From Nymphaea colorata (Eukaryota > Streptophyta > Magnoliopsida > Nymphaeales > Nymphaeaceae): a stretch of DNA of 64,000 nucleotides. Positions 23,570-37,435 of this stretch are shown piece by piece. The stretch lies in NCBI RefSeq assembly GCF_008831285.2, contig NC_045142.1, positions 17,731,354 to 17,795,353 on the forward strand, given 5' to 3'. Every line of letters starts with the position of its first letter. Position 1 is the first letter of the stretch. The translations under genes were made by a program, and so were the position numbers. Below the pieces are notes generated by a model that saw only the letters and a program-made list of their open reading frames with translations, had not been told where the DNA came from and did no database searches.

Positions 23570-23895
23570 AGAAGTCATCCAACTGAATTCAGATTTAAGT
23601 AAATGTTGAATTAAATTTGGATTTCAAAATTTAGTTTAAATGCATGTCCTATACCTAATATGGTTTCGGTTGGAGGCCGGTTCTTAACATACTGCAATGC
23701 AGTTCAAATCAATTTTAGAACTGCATTGGGATTCAATTTAGATTGCGAGTTCAAATTTAGATTCAAATATCGTTCATGTTTTTCTTCATTTGTATTTAGA
23801 ATCCAAACATGTGACAAAGCCGATAGTACAGTGAAGCAGACAATAGAGTAAAAGGTGCATCTTATTAGAATCCAATCCCTTGACATCCCTAAAAA
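23570..23895. mobile_element. AGGGATGTCAA-family MITE, third element
   Basis: Inverted right end TTAGGGATGTCAAGGGATTG near 23895. Body words ('attcaatttagattgcgagttcaaatttag') resemble those of 4818-5226. The left end is not clear. Confidence 0.4.
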
Positions 23896-23984
23896 CTACA
23901 TGATTTGTATGACTCTACTTGCTTGACAAAACTAAAGATAAATGAGACCAACAAACGTCGTTTTGAATATATGGGCAGGTGCGG

Positions 23985-24165
23985 AGGAAGGGGGGGGCCT
24001 TCGCCCCACCTCAAATTTTAAACACTTTAAAAACTTATATATAAATGTAAAAAAATGTAGTTTAATATACGTAAAAAAAATTAAAAAATTTCATTTCAGT
24101 CATTGTTAAAACTTTGAAACTATAGTTTGGCTCCTGGGACGAAAAATTCTTGGCTCCGCCCTTCT
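23985..24165. repeat. Dispersed repeat, 'ggcggag ... ttggctccgcc' type
   Basis: Starts 'ggtgcggaggaagggggggg' and ends 'ttcttggctccgcccttc'. The inside ('aaaaatttcatttcagtc', 'tttgaaactatagtttgg') matches 43905-44060. Shorter relatives occur at 7585-7700, 33530-33650 and 36545-36700. It looks like a decayed, widespread plant repeat; class unknown. Confidence 0.45.
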
Positions 24166-25620
24166 TTATGGGCCTTTAAATATTAATGTCGTTCTTAGGT
24201 TGGAAAAGAAGATCCAATAAAAGGTCTCTAATATAAAGCGATGTATATGTTGCTTTTGGGAAAGGCAAAAAAGGTAACGCCAAAAGTTGACATGAAGCAT
24301 ATTTTGATGTACATACTTTATTCATATGGTGATATTTTTTTATTTTTCAATTTTAGATTAGCACTTCATTCTTGTTCTCTACGCAATTTTTCTTAATATA
24401 CTTTTAAATGTAAAATACTCACCTCGGAAGACATAGCGTAGTTAGTTGAACTAGAGCCGTGTGAGTCTCATCTTCCATCATCAATTTGATTTTCATGAGC
24501 GATATTAGAGTTGAAGGTACAATAAGAAGTTGACCACATATTAGGAAACAGACAAGAATAAAAAATGGACTTGTTTTTCATTTGAAAAAGTGGGATGAAA
24601 ACTCCTCACATACCCAAAATGTAATATATTTACTTTTATGTATATTTTTTTGAAAACTTAAAATTTGAAATAGAATGGGTGAAAGGGTAGAGGCTAGCTT
24701 CCACTCTGGATGAAATATTATTTTTGTTCACCTAGAAATAGATTATCCCTTTTTCATGTAAATTAGAAAATGTTGAACCATCGATTGTCATATTCTTGAC
24801 AAAGTTCTAGCTTTATCTGATGAAAATAAAAGTGCAAGTTTAGAACTTTGAAACTAAAATTTTAATGAGAGCCGAAGTACAATTTTTCAAATTTTTTTAT
24901 ATAAATTAAACTAGAAATTTTAAAATTTTAACAAGGCTAGTGGCGGCCCCATCCCTCTGCCCATGGTGCGAGGTGCACACACACATACAGAGAAAAACCC
25001 CTCAAGATTTTGACAGTAAATTTTGCTGTCCAACTTAGTTGCACAACCAATCACACTTGGAGAGGAGAGAGAGAGGAACAATTTAACTGGTGAGAGGTAG
25101 CTAGGAAAGGATGGAAGAGTAAGAAAAAAAGAAAAATTATGCACCAACAATTCCCTTCCTCCGCGTAACCAAATGGAATATGTGCTCAAACCGTCGGCGC
25201 TTTCTCTCTCTAAGTCGGAAATCTTAACGCGGGCTCAAGAATCAAGATGCAAATAGTGTCCACGTTTATCACGGGTCATGGAATCTCTCTCTCTCCTTTT
25301 CTCTGGCTCTCCTGCTTCAGCTCAGCTGCCTCTAATGAAGCTCTTTGATGAACGATATACAAATAAAAAAAAATTATAATACTTTGTACATATATATATA
25401 TAACTATACGTCCACTATTTGATTAAAAGGCTGAATAACATTTTTTATTGAAGAACTTCTCGCGACGCTAATATTTGTACCGATGTCATAAATATTAGTT
25501 TTTGTCTCAAACGGAAACAGTCACTAAAAGCTGCCCATATATATCGGCCTACAATATGGGTTTTGAAAACATTCTGTATCTTATAAGTATTAATTAGTTA
25601 ACCTATTATGCAGTCATCAG
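24166..25620. other. Gene-free intergenic DNA
   Basis: AT-rich. A CT/GA-richer piece at 25050-25330 contains 'tctctctctcctttt' but shows no open frame of interest. Nothing recognised. Confidence 0.55.
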
Positions 25621-25912
25621 GGTTGGATACGGTATTTTTTTCTCTAAAGATGGCCATTGTATAATTTCTAAAAAATTCTTGTGAAGCTAAACTAAAATTT
25701 TTAGAAATGCCAAACAGTAAAAGGATCCATGGCTCCTGCTATCACGCTTTTTTTTAAAGGGTGTAGGTTTGGATACAGTATTTTTTTCTCTAAAGATGGC
25801 CATTGTATAATTTCTAAAAAATTCTTGTGAGGCGAAACTAAAATTTTTGGAAATGCCAAGCAGTAAAAGGACCCATGGTTCCGGCTATCTCGCTTTTCTT
25901 TAAAGGGTGTAG
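25621..25912 (+). repeat. Tandem duplication, two 146-bp units
   Basis: Units 25621-25766 and 25767-25912 are collinear with no gap; both run from GGATACGGTATTTTTTTC-like sequence to AAAGGGTGTAG and differ at roughly ten positions. It lies 0.7 kb upstream of the LOR gene start. Non-coding. Confidence 0.9.
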
Positions 25913-26439
25913 GTAACTAATTAAAGTTTAGTCATCAGTTTGATTTTCATAAATATTAATATTTTGAACTGCAAACAGACGATATGTAACACTTAGTTGA
26001 CACATGTATCACCTCCCACATACGTCTTAATATAGCCTTTAACTCGTAAAATCTTGAAACAGAGAGAAATAAAAAGAAACTTTGCTTAGAATTTTTTTAG
26101 TATTCCTCCCACCCATACGACTCTCCTTATCGCACTTGATATTTCGTCCAATCTGCCTCTTAAAAGTTTTTTATTTTTACATGAAAATCTTAAATATTTA
26201 TCATTATATGTATATATACTTAATATTTTTTCGTACGAGAGACCTACAAACCGATACGTCTCGGATGGTTAAAATTAGTAACGTCCTCGATATAAGCAAG
26301 CCATTAGAAAACCAGCTTCTACGGCTCAGCTCGGGTCGGTTCGTCTCCTTTTGACAAATTTGTGAACATCTCTGAGGCTGACCTCCAAAAAAACGTACAC
26401 ATTGCCATGCTTCTAACCCTAACGAAACATGTGGGCCCC

Positions 26440-26484
26440 AATCACACACACTCTCTCTCTCTCTTCCTTCCCTCCATATAAATA
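26440..26484 (+). promoter_or_regulatory. Core promoter of LOR copy B (Y-patch and TATA box)
   Basis: A pyrimidine-rich run (CTCTCTCTCTCTTCCTTCCC, about 26450-26471) precedes TATAAATA at 26477-26484. Transcription would be expected about 30 bp downstream, near 26510, giving a 5' UTR of about 75 bases before the ATG at 26586. This is the normal plant arrangement. Confidence 0.65.
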
Positions 26485-26585
26485 TCCAAACATAAGCGCA
26501 GCCCTCTCATACGGCACCTGATCTTTCTTTCCGTTCAGGTTTAAGAGAGAGGAAGGGCAGAACACTACTGCACCAGACAGACAAC

Positions 26586-26953
26586 ATGAACGCTGCAAAT
26601 TCTGTGAGCTCTACCCCCTTTACGTCTCCCGGCGAGGCTTCTCCACTTGTCCCAAAGAGTCTCCGGCGACGTTCCCGTCCTGGCAACGATGTGGCCTCCG
26701 CCGCCGCCGCCGCCGCCGCCGTGAACGCCATCCTCTTCCCCCAGTTCTGCTCCACCTCCCCCTCTTCCCTCACCATCTGGCGGAGGTCGCTGCTCTTCCA
26801 CGGCAAGGGCTACACCGTCTACGACTCCACCGGCAGCGTCGTCTTCCGGGTCGACAACTACGCGTCGGACCGCCCCCGAGAGACCCACCTCATGGACCTC
26901 TCCGGCAACGTCCTCCTCACCATCAGGCCCAGCAGGGTAACGTTACTGCACCA

Positions 26954-27014
<61 letters not shown>

Positions 27015-29055
27015 TACCAACCATGCCACTATGCTTGATCAAACTACCACCTACCACTACTCTAAATTTGCTAAGATCTTGGATGGTGTCGTGCATTTCT
27101 TTAGCACGCCAGATGAATACTGGGTGAGCCAGAGGTTCTCCATCACCCGAATGAGGCTCTAAGCCCCTCCTTCCCTTTGCCTCTGTGGTCTTGAGAACCA
27201 AGGTAGATACCAAGCAAAATGAATTGATAACACAATTAATGACTGATGAGAAAAACAATCCAAATATTATGTAGAGTTTTTCTTACAGAATCCAATTGAT
27301 ATTTGATGTTCACCTCTATCTGATTCCAGTTATGGATCCAATAAGACGACCCATTTCCCATTAGAAATCAAAAGCAAATATGGTGTAGAGTTTTTCTTAC
27401 CAAATCCAATAGATATTTGATTTTCGCGTCTATTTGAGAACCATGGGTCGGAAATATTCCACCGTTTGTTTGAACTTGTTCAAACAATGAATCTCTGGGC
27501 GCACTGGTCTCAGATAAGCCTCAGATCTTAACTTGGCGACTAGACGGATGCCGAGTGACTTTGAATTTTTCTTTTTCTTCCAAAAACTAAAAAGAACAAC
27601 TGGGTTTTCTTTAAATTTTCACAATAATAATTTTTAATTTGCTAAGAATGCGTTTCTGTTACAGATTAGTACATGAACATCCCATTGCATCATGCGTGTA
27701 ACAATAGCACTCTTGATCTCATCTCTCTCTGGTTATGCATGGGCTAGTAATTTAAAAGATCAAGTGCTAAATTTTCATATTTTGGTCTCGATATAAGTGA
27801 TGCCAAACGCATCTGCGCCTGATAGCCTTGTCTCTATTCATGCAATCCAGTTTCATGTTGAGAGAAGCAAGTTAGGGATGTCATGACTCGACTAGAACTG
27901 ATCGTGTAAAACCGGCCCATCTCCAAATCTGACCACAGTCTTGTTTAATAAAGAAAACAATGTCTGGGAGTAATAGTCAGATCTGAATCTTTTAATGGTC
28001 CGAACAGGATTCTGTTTCAGAAAAGACATACTAGATTTATACTTTTACTACCATTGTGCATCTCTTAACCTTTGCTCATGGTGGGTGTGGGTGTGTGGGT
28101 ATTTCCTAGCTCCTTTGATCTTAGGCTCTTGCATGTTGACAGAAACTGGGCATCGTAGAGAGATGGGAAGCGTTCAAAGGAGATGGAGATAGTGAAGTTG
28201 GATCAGTGGAGAAAGCTAAGCCACTGTTTACAGCCACAAAGGGCCTGGTTGGAAACTCAAGGTACAAAATCACTGTGAGTGGCACCCAGATGGACTATCT
28301 CATCGCCTGCACTCCCGGCCAAGGCTGCTACAAGATCTACCATAGAAACTCCCTCACCAACCCACTTGCAGAGGTATTATACAAGCATATTCATGTAAAC
28401 CATTGATTATGTTCAACCCCTTCCACGATTTGAATCGTCCAATCAATGGCAAACACCAATTAGATTCAGTGGCTGATTCGACAGAGCTATGTGTCGGCTT
28501 TAAACTATCTTTTAAACTTTTTTAAATCTTTTTGTATTTTTAATTGATTCGTATATTAAAAAAAATACATGTGAATTTTTTATTTTTTAGCTGATTCACA
28601 TGATTTCATGCATGTCCTTGTAGCCTACTTAGAGAGTGGTCCTTCTTATTTCATTTGAAAACAGCAAGGGTTCTTCAGACTTCTTGCTCTATTTTATTTG
28701 TCTTTTAGTATTCAAACTGTCCCTTTGTTTGTTGTTTAGCAAGGAGAACAACAACAAACTGTTTCATGAGTCTTCTCCAATGTGTCATGAATGTGTCTAT
28801 TCACTGTTTCTTTTGCAAAAAACTAAACCTATACTTTTAACATCAAGATATATATATATATATATATATATCACAAATTAAAATGAATATTAACTAGATG
28901 GTGATTATGTATTATTTGATGGACAGGTCAACCAGAAGTGTGCAAATGAACCAAAAATCACTTTGGGGAAAGATGTCCTCAGTTTGTGCATCCAACCGGG
29001 AATCGACCAAGTGATCGTGATGGGACTCGTCATCATCAACCATGCAATGAGATGA
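26586..29055 (+). CDS. LURP-one-related (LOR/DUF567) protein, copy B, complete
   Basis: Three exons: 26586-26936, 28143-28373 and 28927-29055, all GT-AG and phase 0, giving 236 residues. The N-terminal 45 residues are low complexity with a poly-Ala run (about 38-45) encoded by a GCC repeat. The LOR domain covers about 47-230: ILFPQFCSTSPSSLTIWRRS, GYTVYDSTGSVVFRVDNY, HLMDLSGNVLLTIRPSR, then KLGIVERWEAFKGDG and the closing VIVMGLVIINHAMR. This is the tubby-C-terminal-like beta barrel of LURP1 relatives; roles in defence are known for LURP1 only. Length is usual for the family, slightly extended at the N-terminus. The start has an upstream TATA box and is the first ATG of the frame. Copy A (1-2226) is its recent paralogue. 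Confidence 0.93.
26956..27010 (+). repeat. (CT)n microsatellite in LOR-B intron 1
   Basis: About 55 bp of CT directly behind the exon 1 donor; the same site in copy A (88-105) has under 20 bp, so the tract changed length after duplication. Confidence 0.95.
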
Positions 29056-32000
29056 TCCATTGCTTAGCTGATGACCCACTCAGGATCAACAACTGCATTG
29101 TTCTTCCTCCTGCATTAGTCTAATTCATGTGTTCTCATGATCAAGCTTAACATGTACTACCTTGGTGGAAATTTTGAGGCCTAACTTTTGTGTTTGACAA
29201 GGGAAGCAAAACATGAAACATGTTTGTTTCGTTTCTTCTTCCTATATTGGTCAGCTCCACTGTTGGTAATTGAACAAATTATGACATGCTACCAGATGAT
29301 TAATATAATATGTAAGAGTAGGTCATGTACTTTGTTTGGTACATGAAGTGTGTGTAATCAACCTCCCCGGGACCAGGCCATTTGTCGCATGCGCAGCCAG
29401 CCGCCTCCATTCTGTAGTGGGTTCTACTACCATTAGGCACATGGCATTTACCTTTTGGGAGGTTTATTTGCATTAGGTGAGGAATAAATTGGCTTGGGAC
29501 GTAGTACTTGCCTTATTTACAAGTTTATCTATGCAAATGCCCCCAGAATATCATTTTTTTGTGTTCTTACTAAAATTCAAAAGTTGATAGAATTAAGAAA
29601 ACAAATATAGTCACTAAAAATGCATTTTTTTTAAAAAAAAACGTTAAGAAACGAGAGAAAATAAAATGCCATTTAAAACTTTTTAAAAATGCTTTTAAAA
29701 AAAAACGTGAAAACGAAAAGAACAGGCTTTCATAGTTTTTTCGTGTTTTTTCACTTTTTTTTTCATTTTTTTTATTTTTTCATTTTTTTTATTTTTTCAT
29801 TTTTTATTTCTAACAAATCTACTTATCTTTTAATGTTTGTGTTACTATTTTCTCACTTATTTTATTTTTTCTCATTTTTAGTTTTTTAATTTAAAAAAAA
29901 TACCATTTTTTCATATTTTTCAAGTCTGTCGTATCATACCCGAGAAAAATCTCTCATTTAAAACTCCAAGATGCTATTTGTGACTATAAAAAAAGCCAAT
30001 TTTGTCAAATCGAAGAAATGTGTTTGTCCAATCAAAAAGGCATAATTCAAGGATCAATTCTCATCAAATCAACCATGTAAATCGTAATTTTATTATTAAT
30101 TAAGTTTCACAAGAAAACGGATTCCAAGGTACTTATTGTCCATAAGTTTGTAGTGGATTCTACCTGCTAGATGTATGCTCCATTCCTGTAGGCTAAAGGT
30201 AAAGTGACAATATGACATCAGTATTAACAGGGTTTTTACACTGGAGGCAGTTTTGCTAAGTAAACATTAAAAAATAGTGTATCACATTTGTCATTTTCTT
30301 GACCTATTAGGGCCTGTTTAATGAATGCTTGTTCATGAACTTCATGACATCCCTTCCAGTCCATGAGCAGCGATCTACTAGACGTATGATGCTCGACGAT
30401 CTCATGAACAAGAAATGCCACTTGATTCAAGAAATGCTTCTTCCTTATGGAGGGTTAATTTTCACGATAAAGAATAAAGGATCACCCCTTGCTAGTGTCC
30501 AAGAGGAAGCACGCATCCTACTACATTATTGAATTTGGAAGAAGTACATTAATTTGTGAAATAAAAGTTGTGGACAAAACATCTTTCTTGGAATTTTTTT
30601 TTTCTTGAGGCAATGGATCATCAGATTTCAAATAAGACTGCATTAATTAATGAATTTAAGAATAGCATACTACCACTTTTTGGATCGTTTCTACTTGAAA
30701 TCTAACTGTTTTCAGGAAACTTGCTAATTGATCTATAGTTATTTTGCTCATCATCATTCTTCTTGTGTGCAGTTGTCGCTCATCTTTCAAAATCAAGCAG
30801 TCATCATCATCCTCCTTGAATGATTTTGGCAATCTTCTTGCTGAAACAAACAAGTTTGCTGAGGCAAGGAGATAAAGAAAGTGTGTCTTATCTTTCCCTA
30901 CTTTCCATCTGTCGTGTCCACACAGTTTCTTCCTTCTTGATACAAAAACTATTGATTTGCTTCTTATCTTTCTCTAAATGCTGTTCAAAAATTACTGCAG
31001 GCTTCTGGGCATTAGGTGCACCCCTTTTTAGATTTTATATATATATATATAATTAAGAAGTTGATCAGATTCAAATTTCTAAATAAACATCCCCGAGGTT
31101 CCAATTCAGATGCAGTTCAAAATGGATCATAATGCAGTTCGGAATTAGTTGTGTATTTAAAAGTTTGATTTGAATTAGGATATAATCAATCAAATAGTCT
31201 GATCCAGATCAGATTCAGAATGTGAATTTAAAAATTGGATATAGATATGCTGTAGAATTTGACTCATTCATCTTAATTTGAATCTAAATACTCAAACATT
31301 TGATGAATTGGATATGGTGGAGGGTATATCTGCTTCGAATCCAATCTGCAAATTAATAAGCATTCCACAAGACTTTTTTTTTTCTTATTGCAAAGCAAAC
31401 ATGAGTGAATAATTATCTGCCATCGTAGACAAAATATGTGAACATTAAATTACAAAAACTTACGTGCCACCATTCATTTTGCCACATTATGTAGATGCAT
31501 ACTTTACCCGAATCTCCCTTCCAACATGCTTGATTGGAATACATTTGCATGTACTGGGCATTGCTAATTAACATATCATCAGAAAGTTTACTTTGCTTGC
31601 ATCATCTATCACCACATGCATTACATATCATTAAAAAAAGTGCATGTTCTTAGGGATATCAATTGATCCAATTTGAATCACATACGCCTTTAGTTGTCTT
31701 TGCTTTTTCGGATATTCACATATTTAGTTTCAAATTTGGATTCAAATAAAATACAAAGAAAAGTATATCTGAATCCGAATCCGAAATCCAATTTCACAAT
31801 CCAAATCTGATTTTTTCATTTATATCTGAATCCAAATCCAAAATTTTAACCAAATTTGGCTGATTTTCGAAATATAAGTGCATCAGATGTATGTTATTTA
31901 TTTAAAACTAAATCTGATCCTAATCTGTATACCTGAAACTGAATTCAAATCTGATCTGATGTCATTTCTTAAATTTGAGTCTGAATTGATTTTTTAACAA

Positions 32001-32804
32001 GATATTAAATGTTTTTCCATATCCTATTTTATTCAAACGGTTCATTCGAATATCCAATCCAAGTCAAATATATTGACATCCCTACCTCTTTTTATCCACT
32101 TCAAAAAAGAAAAAAGACTTGAGGAAATTGAGAAGCCAAAGAACTAATTGCATCTTTTTTGTTCCTCTTCTTTGATGATTATGGATCCATTGATTGGATA
32201 CATGCTTCTGGAACACAACTTGGCAAGCTTTTGGTTGGTAAAATCTTTGAGGTCCCCCTTCAAGTACACTTAATTTCTACACCCAATTTCTCTGCTTGCA
32301 TATCTCATGCCTTTGGAGCTTTTTCAAAACAATATTTATTGCTCACTAGGTGCAAGATACTGTTCCATATGGCCATTTCGCAGAAAGATTCATAGTTGTT
32401 AGATATTACAAACTTTGTGTTTGGTGGCACATTCATTAGTGGGCTGTACCAAGTTGTCATGTTTGCATCTATGTGTTCATTTTTTCTAATGAGAATCTGC
32501 TACAAGACTGTTGACCCACTTCTTCTTTGTCCTTTCTGAGATGAATGAAAATGGACCAATGCTGTTTTTCAAAAGGTATAGGCCCATGCTAATAAGATAA
32601 AGTTGCGCACCAAATTGCTTCACATGGTACATCACTAAGATCTTGTTCATCCTCCGTGAAGATCCTCCTGCTCTGATTTCCAAGATAAAGGGAAAAGGCA
32701 AAGAAAGATTATTGTGATGGCATACATCATTCCTTGTGCAGATTTTCTTCCCTCCTCCATGCCATATGGATAAAGTTTACCTAATTAAGACATGTGGAAA
32801 TTGG

Positions 32805-32839
<35 letters not shown>

Positions 32840-34628
32840 CAAAATTGAACAGAGTCATCCAACTTACTCACAAGGGTCCACTGGTCTATCATGATAGACG
32901 GTTGAGAGGAAAAAAAAAAGTGACAAACATTTTCTTCATCTAGTATTACTTTGTATCTTTTTCTCTTTGTTTTTCTCTCAACTATGCATCATGATAGATC
33001 AAACCGCCAGATCATCAATGAACTTGGTACCAAAAGTGAAATGGAGAGCCGGATCCTAAACTCTTTTGTGATAAGTGTTAAGATATTATAGGACATCCAT
33101 TATCATGGGAGTTATGCCTTAGTTTTCTGTTTTGCCTATGGAACCACATTGTTTAGAACTAAACAATGTTTGTCCATCTAATTAACAGTCATGACCTGCA
33201 CTTCTTTTATCATTTAAAAATTGATTCTAGTGATAAGAGGTACCCTTACATTCAAACAACATTTGATAGCTTTGGATCTCAGAGTCAATGTGTTTTGACA
33301 TCCACCCTTCGTCTTAAATCTATGGATCTGTCGACCGACTCCACCCCCAACAAGACACATGATCAATGATTTTTGTGTTCAACCTCGGTTTCTAAGTCCA
33401 CTAATTTTGTCTAAACACTAGTTTCCAAAGCAACATTGATCTTAGATCACCTCATATTACCTATCAAACAAAGAGAATGCTCAGGTGTGCATCAGTTTTT
33501 TGGAATTCATGAATTATCATATGAATAAGAGGCGGAGACAGGTGTGGCAAATTGCCCACAGGGATCCCAAAACTTCCTATTTCCTATTGATATTTGTAGA
33601 CAATTTTTGTCATTTACATATTGGTGCCCCTTAAAAATTTAAAACCTTATCTTGCTCTCTGCCCCTGATATGAATATTCTCGAGATTCGCAAGGTCAATG
33701 TGAACCTCATATTTCCTAATTTGGGACCGCCTCATTCTAATAGATACAAGATTTGGTGTGGGCGTCATGGCAGATTTGACGTTAAATTGAGCTTTGATGC
33801 CTTTCAAAGGCCCTCTAGACAAGTGACATAAATAAGCTTGTCATACATTCTAAATGCATAATGTTGCCCTCTTTATATGCCAAGTTGGGCAATGAACTCT
33901 CTAGAAAAGTGGTAGAAAAAGGAAAGGAACAGGTAGAGCATAATTGAAACCCCCTCCCCCCATCCTTCCCATCCCTGGAAAATACAAACAAGGTTGGTTT
34001 CCTATTCAATCATCTTTGTGAGTAATAAATGCATTTATCCCCACTTACAGCTGCTCATCTCTTTCATGGATAATGGTACAAATTGCTTTTCTTCTAATAA
34101 AATAAGATACATGAATATCTTTACACTGAAAACAACGGGTGAGACTCGGATTGGTATACAAGCAAATCCCACATGATGTAAGCTCACTGCAATAGCCACA
34201 GCAAGTTGTTAAAACCATAAGGGAATCCAAGAAAAATAAATAAAAGGTTAGTCCCAAAACATACCAAAGTAGACAGCGCTGTTCAATGTGTTGAGCCAAT
34301 TCGAGCCCGAGTTGAACTCACTCAGTTAAGTTTGACTTGAGAACGATTTGAGCATGAGCTTAACTAAAAATTCAAGTTTACAAACAACTTGTGTTTGAGT
34401 TACTTAAATTCTACTCGATTAAACTTGAGTAAGCTCGTTTAACCAAAGAAAGGGATAAGTCAAATGTGGATTTGGTAAACGAGTGAATCTGTGAGCCACT
34501 GAGTCATGCTTGAGCTGACCTTGTACATCTCGATTTGAGCTTGAGCAATATATGAGTCGAGCTGAGTCGAACTGACCGAACTCAAGGTCAACTCGACTCA
34601 CATACAGCCCCACAAGCAGATAGGTTGG

Positions 34629-34668
<40 letters not shown>

Positions 34669-35751
34669 ACTTAAAAAATTAGTTCCTTACAGATGTTGTG
34701 TAGAGAAATTCATGGCACAAGAGATAAACACTGACTGATCTTTTCTTTTCTTGGTGGGGCCCACTTTTGATATACAAGCGCATCTATGGCATCAGGTAGG
34801 ACCCACCAAATCTAGGTAAGTGTGTGCGGATTACCAACTTCTTTTAAATATAAATTTGAACTGAAAAGCACCAATTTTTTTTTTTTTTGGGATGTGTTGG
34901 CTGAATGTGGAAGGTGGATTTGTGATGCCCTAAAATGGCTGCTCAGTGGTGGAGATACTGTAATAGAAAGTCTTCCCATTCTTCACCTTCTCCGGGAATC
35001 AGTCAAGTGGCGGAGCTAGAATTTTTTTGCTAGAACTTAGATTGGCTTGGCTGACGCAGGTTGTGGGCACCATATTCCACTGGACGTGGGTCTAGCTTCA
35101 CTGCAATGGGATTTTGGAAGAGATGGGATGGGCACTAGCCCACCCCCCCCCCCCCGTCAGCCACACTGTAGGCCCGCTACACATGTAAGAACCCCAATGG
35201 TTGACCGTATAAATAGATGTCTTGTCTTCACCTTTTAGGTTAGTTTGGTCTTTGACCATGGGGATGGGGATGTAAGCTTTAATCCTTCTTTTAGATAAGA
35301 ATTGAGCTTTGGAGCCACATATTTATGATCCAGGGGACACCAACCCTCATGACTTGTCAAAATCTCATTACTCCCCAACTTGTGCTCTGCCAATGGCAAA
35401 GCCACATGTGGACTTGTGTGGGCAGTTCTACACTCAGAGCCACATTGATTAGTTTATTAGATATTGGTGAGTTTATTAGATTGTGTCCTGCAATATTTTG
35501 CTATGAACTTACAGGGTTTAAGATTCCTTTAAGGGTTTAAATTTGGATTGCAATGTTACTAGCATACTCAGTTTCTGGGCCCAGCCACTACTTTAGATCA
35601 TGTTCTGCCAATAGATATAATATAAGGACGTGGTTTTCTTTAGATGAAGAATTTTCATTGTGGCTATCCACGGTCTAATTGAGGCGTCTATCAAAATTTA
35701 GTTAAAGCAACTAAAAAAAAATTTAAGGATAATCGTACACATAAGTTTGTA

Positions 35752-35796
<45 letters not shown>

Positions 35797-37020
35797 ATAT
35801 ATATATGTATGTGTGACACAAACTGATACAATAATATGAATGTGAAGAGTTTTCATTGACTGCTTGGGTTGTGCCAAGGGTCCCGTTAAACACATAAAAC
35901 GGAACATTTTCTGGATGAAGTCCGTCATTGTTATCCACCACTGGTGTTGGTGTATGAAGTCTGTCATTGCATATTGGTGCACCCCCGCCGCCGTTTCTGG
36001 CCAGGGCTCGCAGCTCAGGGACCTTGCTGGCAGGTCAATTTTATTCCCCATTCGTATTTAAAACCCTTAACATTTCCTTTTCTAATATCTCAAAAACCCT
36101 CAGCTATACATCAAAAGTTTTTAAGGAAGCGCATGGCGACATGCCAAGAGCTTCTAAAGGAGCTAGCTGTGGGCATCACCATGAAGAGAGAGAGAGAGAG
36201 AGACCCAAAACACCAGCTTAACCCAGCAAGTTTGCCTTTATCGGGCTGGCCTGAAGGCCAAATTACCAGCCCAAATCCAGAAGGTGCCTCAATGCATTTG
36301 GATCGGCTGGGTCCACTATTGGTCTCCGATCCAATTTAGACATAACGAATTCAAGTTTATGAAAATTGCAGAGAGGCAAGTAACAAAGATGTTATGTTCT
36401 GTAGGGTTTGTTGTGAATATACTGATAAGAGTACACTGGCAAGTAAATCATTGGCATCTTCTCTTTTTTTAAATATTTGTTGTATTCCTAAGCAAGAAAG
36501 GTCATTCCACTTGATGAGAGCCAAAAGCTCCTCTCCTAAAGGCGGAGGCAGGAGGTGTGGGCCATTGTCTCACAAGCATAGAAAAAAATGCTTACTTTTA
36601 ATTTCTCTCATTTGCATATTGGTGCTCCTTAAAATAAAAAATAAAAAAAAATTATAATTAGTGCCCCTTAACCAGAATTTTCTAACATCAGTCATGGCCC
36701 CCTGCCCCCCAAGGCGGCATAAGTGCCTATAATGGGTCTTGTGTACCATCAACTTGACACCATATTTCCACTTCATTAAGACATTGGTGTGGTGCCCAAC
36801 CAAGCGCTCTCTGCAAAAAAAAATTCACGAGTTGATGACTCTTAGTGCCCCTCAACCAGAAAATTCCAGCTCGGCCACGGGTTCAAATTGAACTCTAAAG
36901 GTCGCTCTAATCAAATTCTTAGTAACACCTATCTAATTTATCCCTAGAATCTCGATCAATTTTTGCGGCATCATGGATGAATCCGATTATTCTACCCCTT
37001 ACTCTTTTTTCTGATTTCTC
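29056..37020. other. Gene-free body of copy B
   Basis: Same content as 2227-10760: T-rich tract 29590-29920, AGGGATGTCAA-family MITEs at about 31050-31345 and 31651-32083, CTCGAG-rich repeat 34275-34612. Microsatellites: TA at 28848-28872, 31035-31051, 32804-32821 and 34631-34665; mixed GT/AT at 35748-35816. A 17-base C run lies at 35141-35157. No coding gene is supported. Confidence 0.7.
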
Positions 37021-37435
37021 TTAAGGGCCGTTTGATGCATTGGAAATATGGAGTTGTAAAGAAGTTTCCACAAACTTATTTCAGGAATTGAAGAAATGAA
37101 AGCAAAATCCAGATTTCCAAAACCTCTTTGTGTTTATTGTACTTGGGTTTATGTTGTTTGAGGAAATAAATTTCTCAGTTTGATAAAAATGAAAGAAGAT
37201 AAAACAAAATAATTGGATTAAGCATTGCTTGAGAATCCAATGGTAACTTTTTTCATACTGAAATTTTTTTTCCTCCCATTGAGATGAAAAGAAATTTCTA
37301 GAAAAAATTTTCTTGAAACCAACCCAACGTTCACTTTTTTCATCCCAAGCTTCATGGACAAGAAAAATTTTCAAAAACTTGAATTTTATTTACATGGCTA
37401 CAGGGAATATCCTACCCATCAAACGGGCGCCTTAA
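37021..37435. mobile_element. PIF/Harbinger-like MITE, copy B only
   Basis: Element of about 408 bp with ends GGGCCGTTTGATGCATTGG and, inverted, GGCGCCCGTTTGATGGG, flanked by TTA(A) at 37021-37024 and 37432-37435. Copy A (near 10752) has the empty site. A 3-bp TTA duplication plus GGG..GTTTGATG ends are diagnostic of PIF/Harbinger. Non-coding; needs a transposase in trans. Confidence 0.8.
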
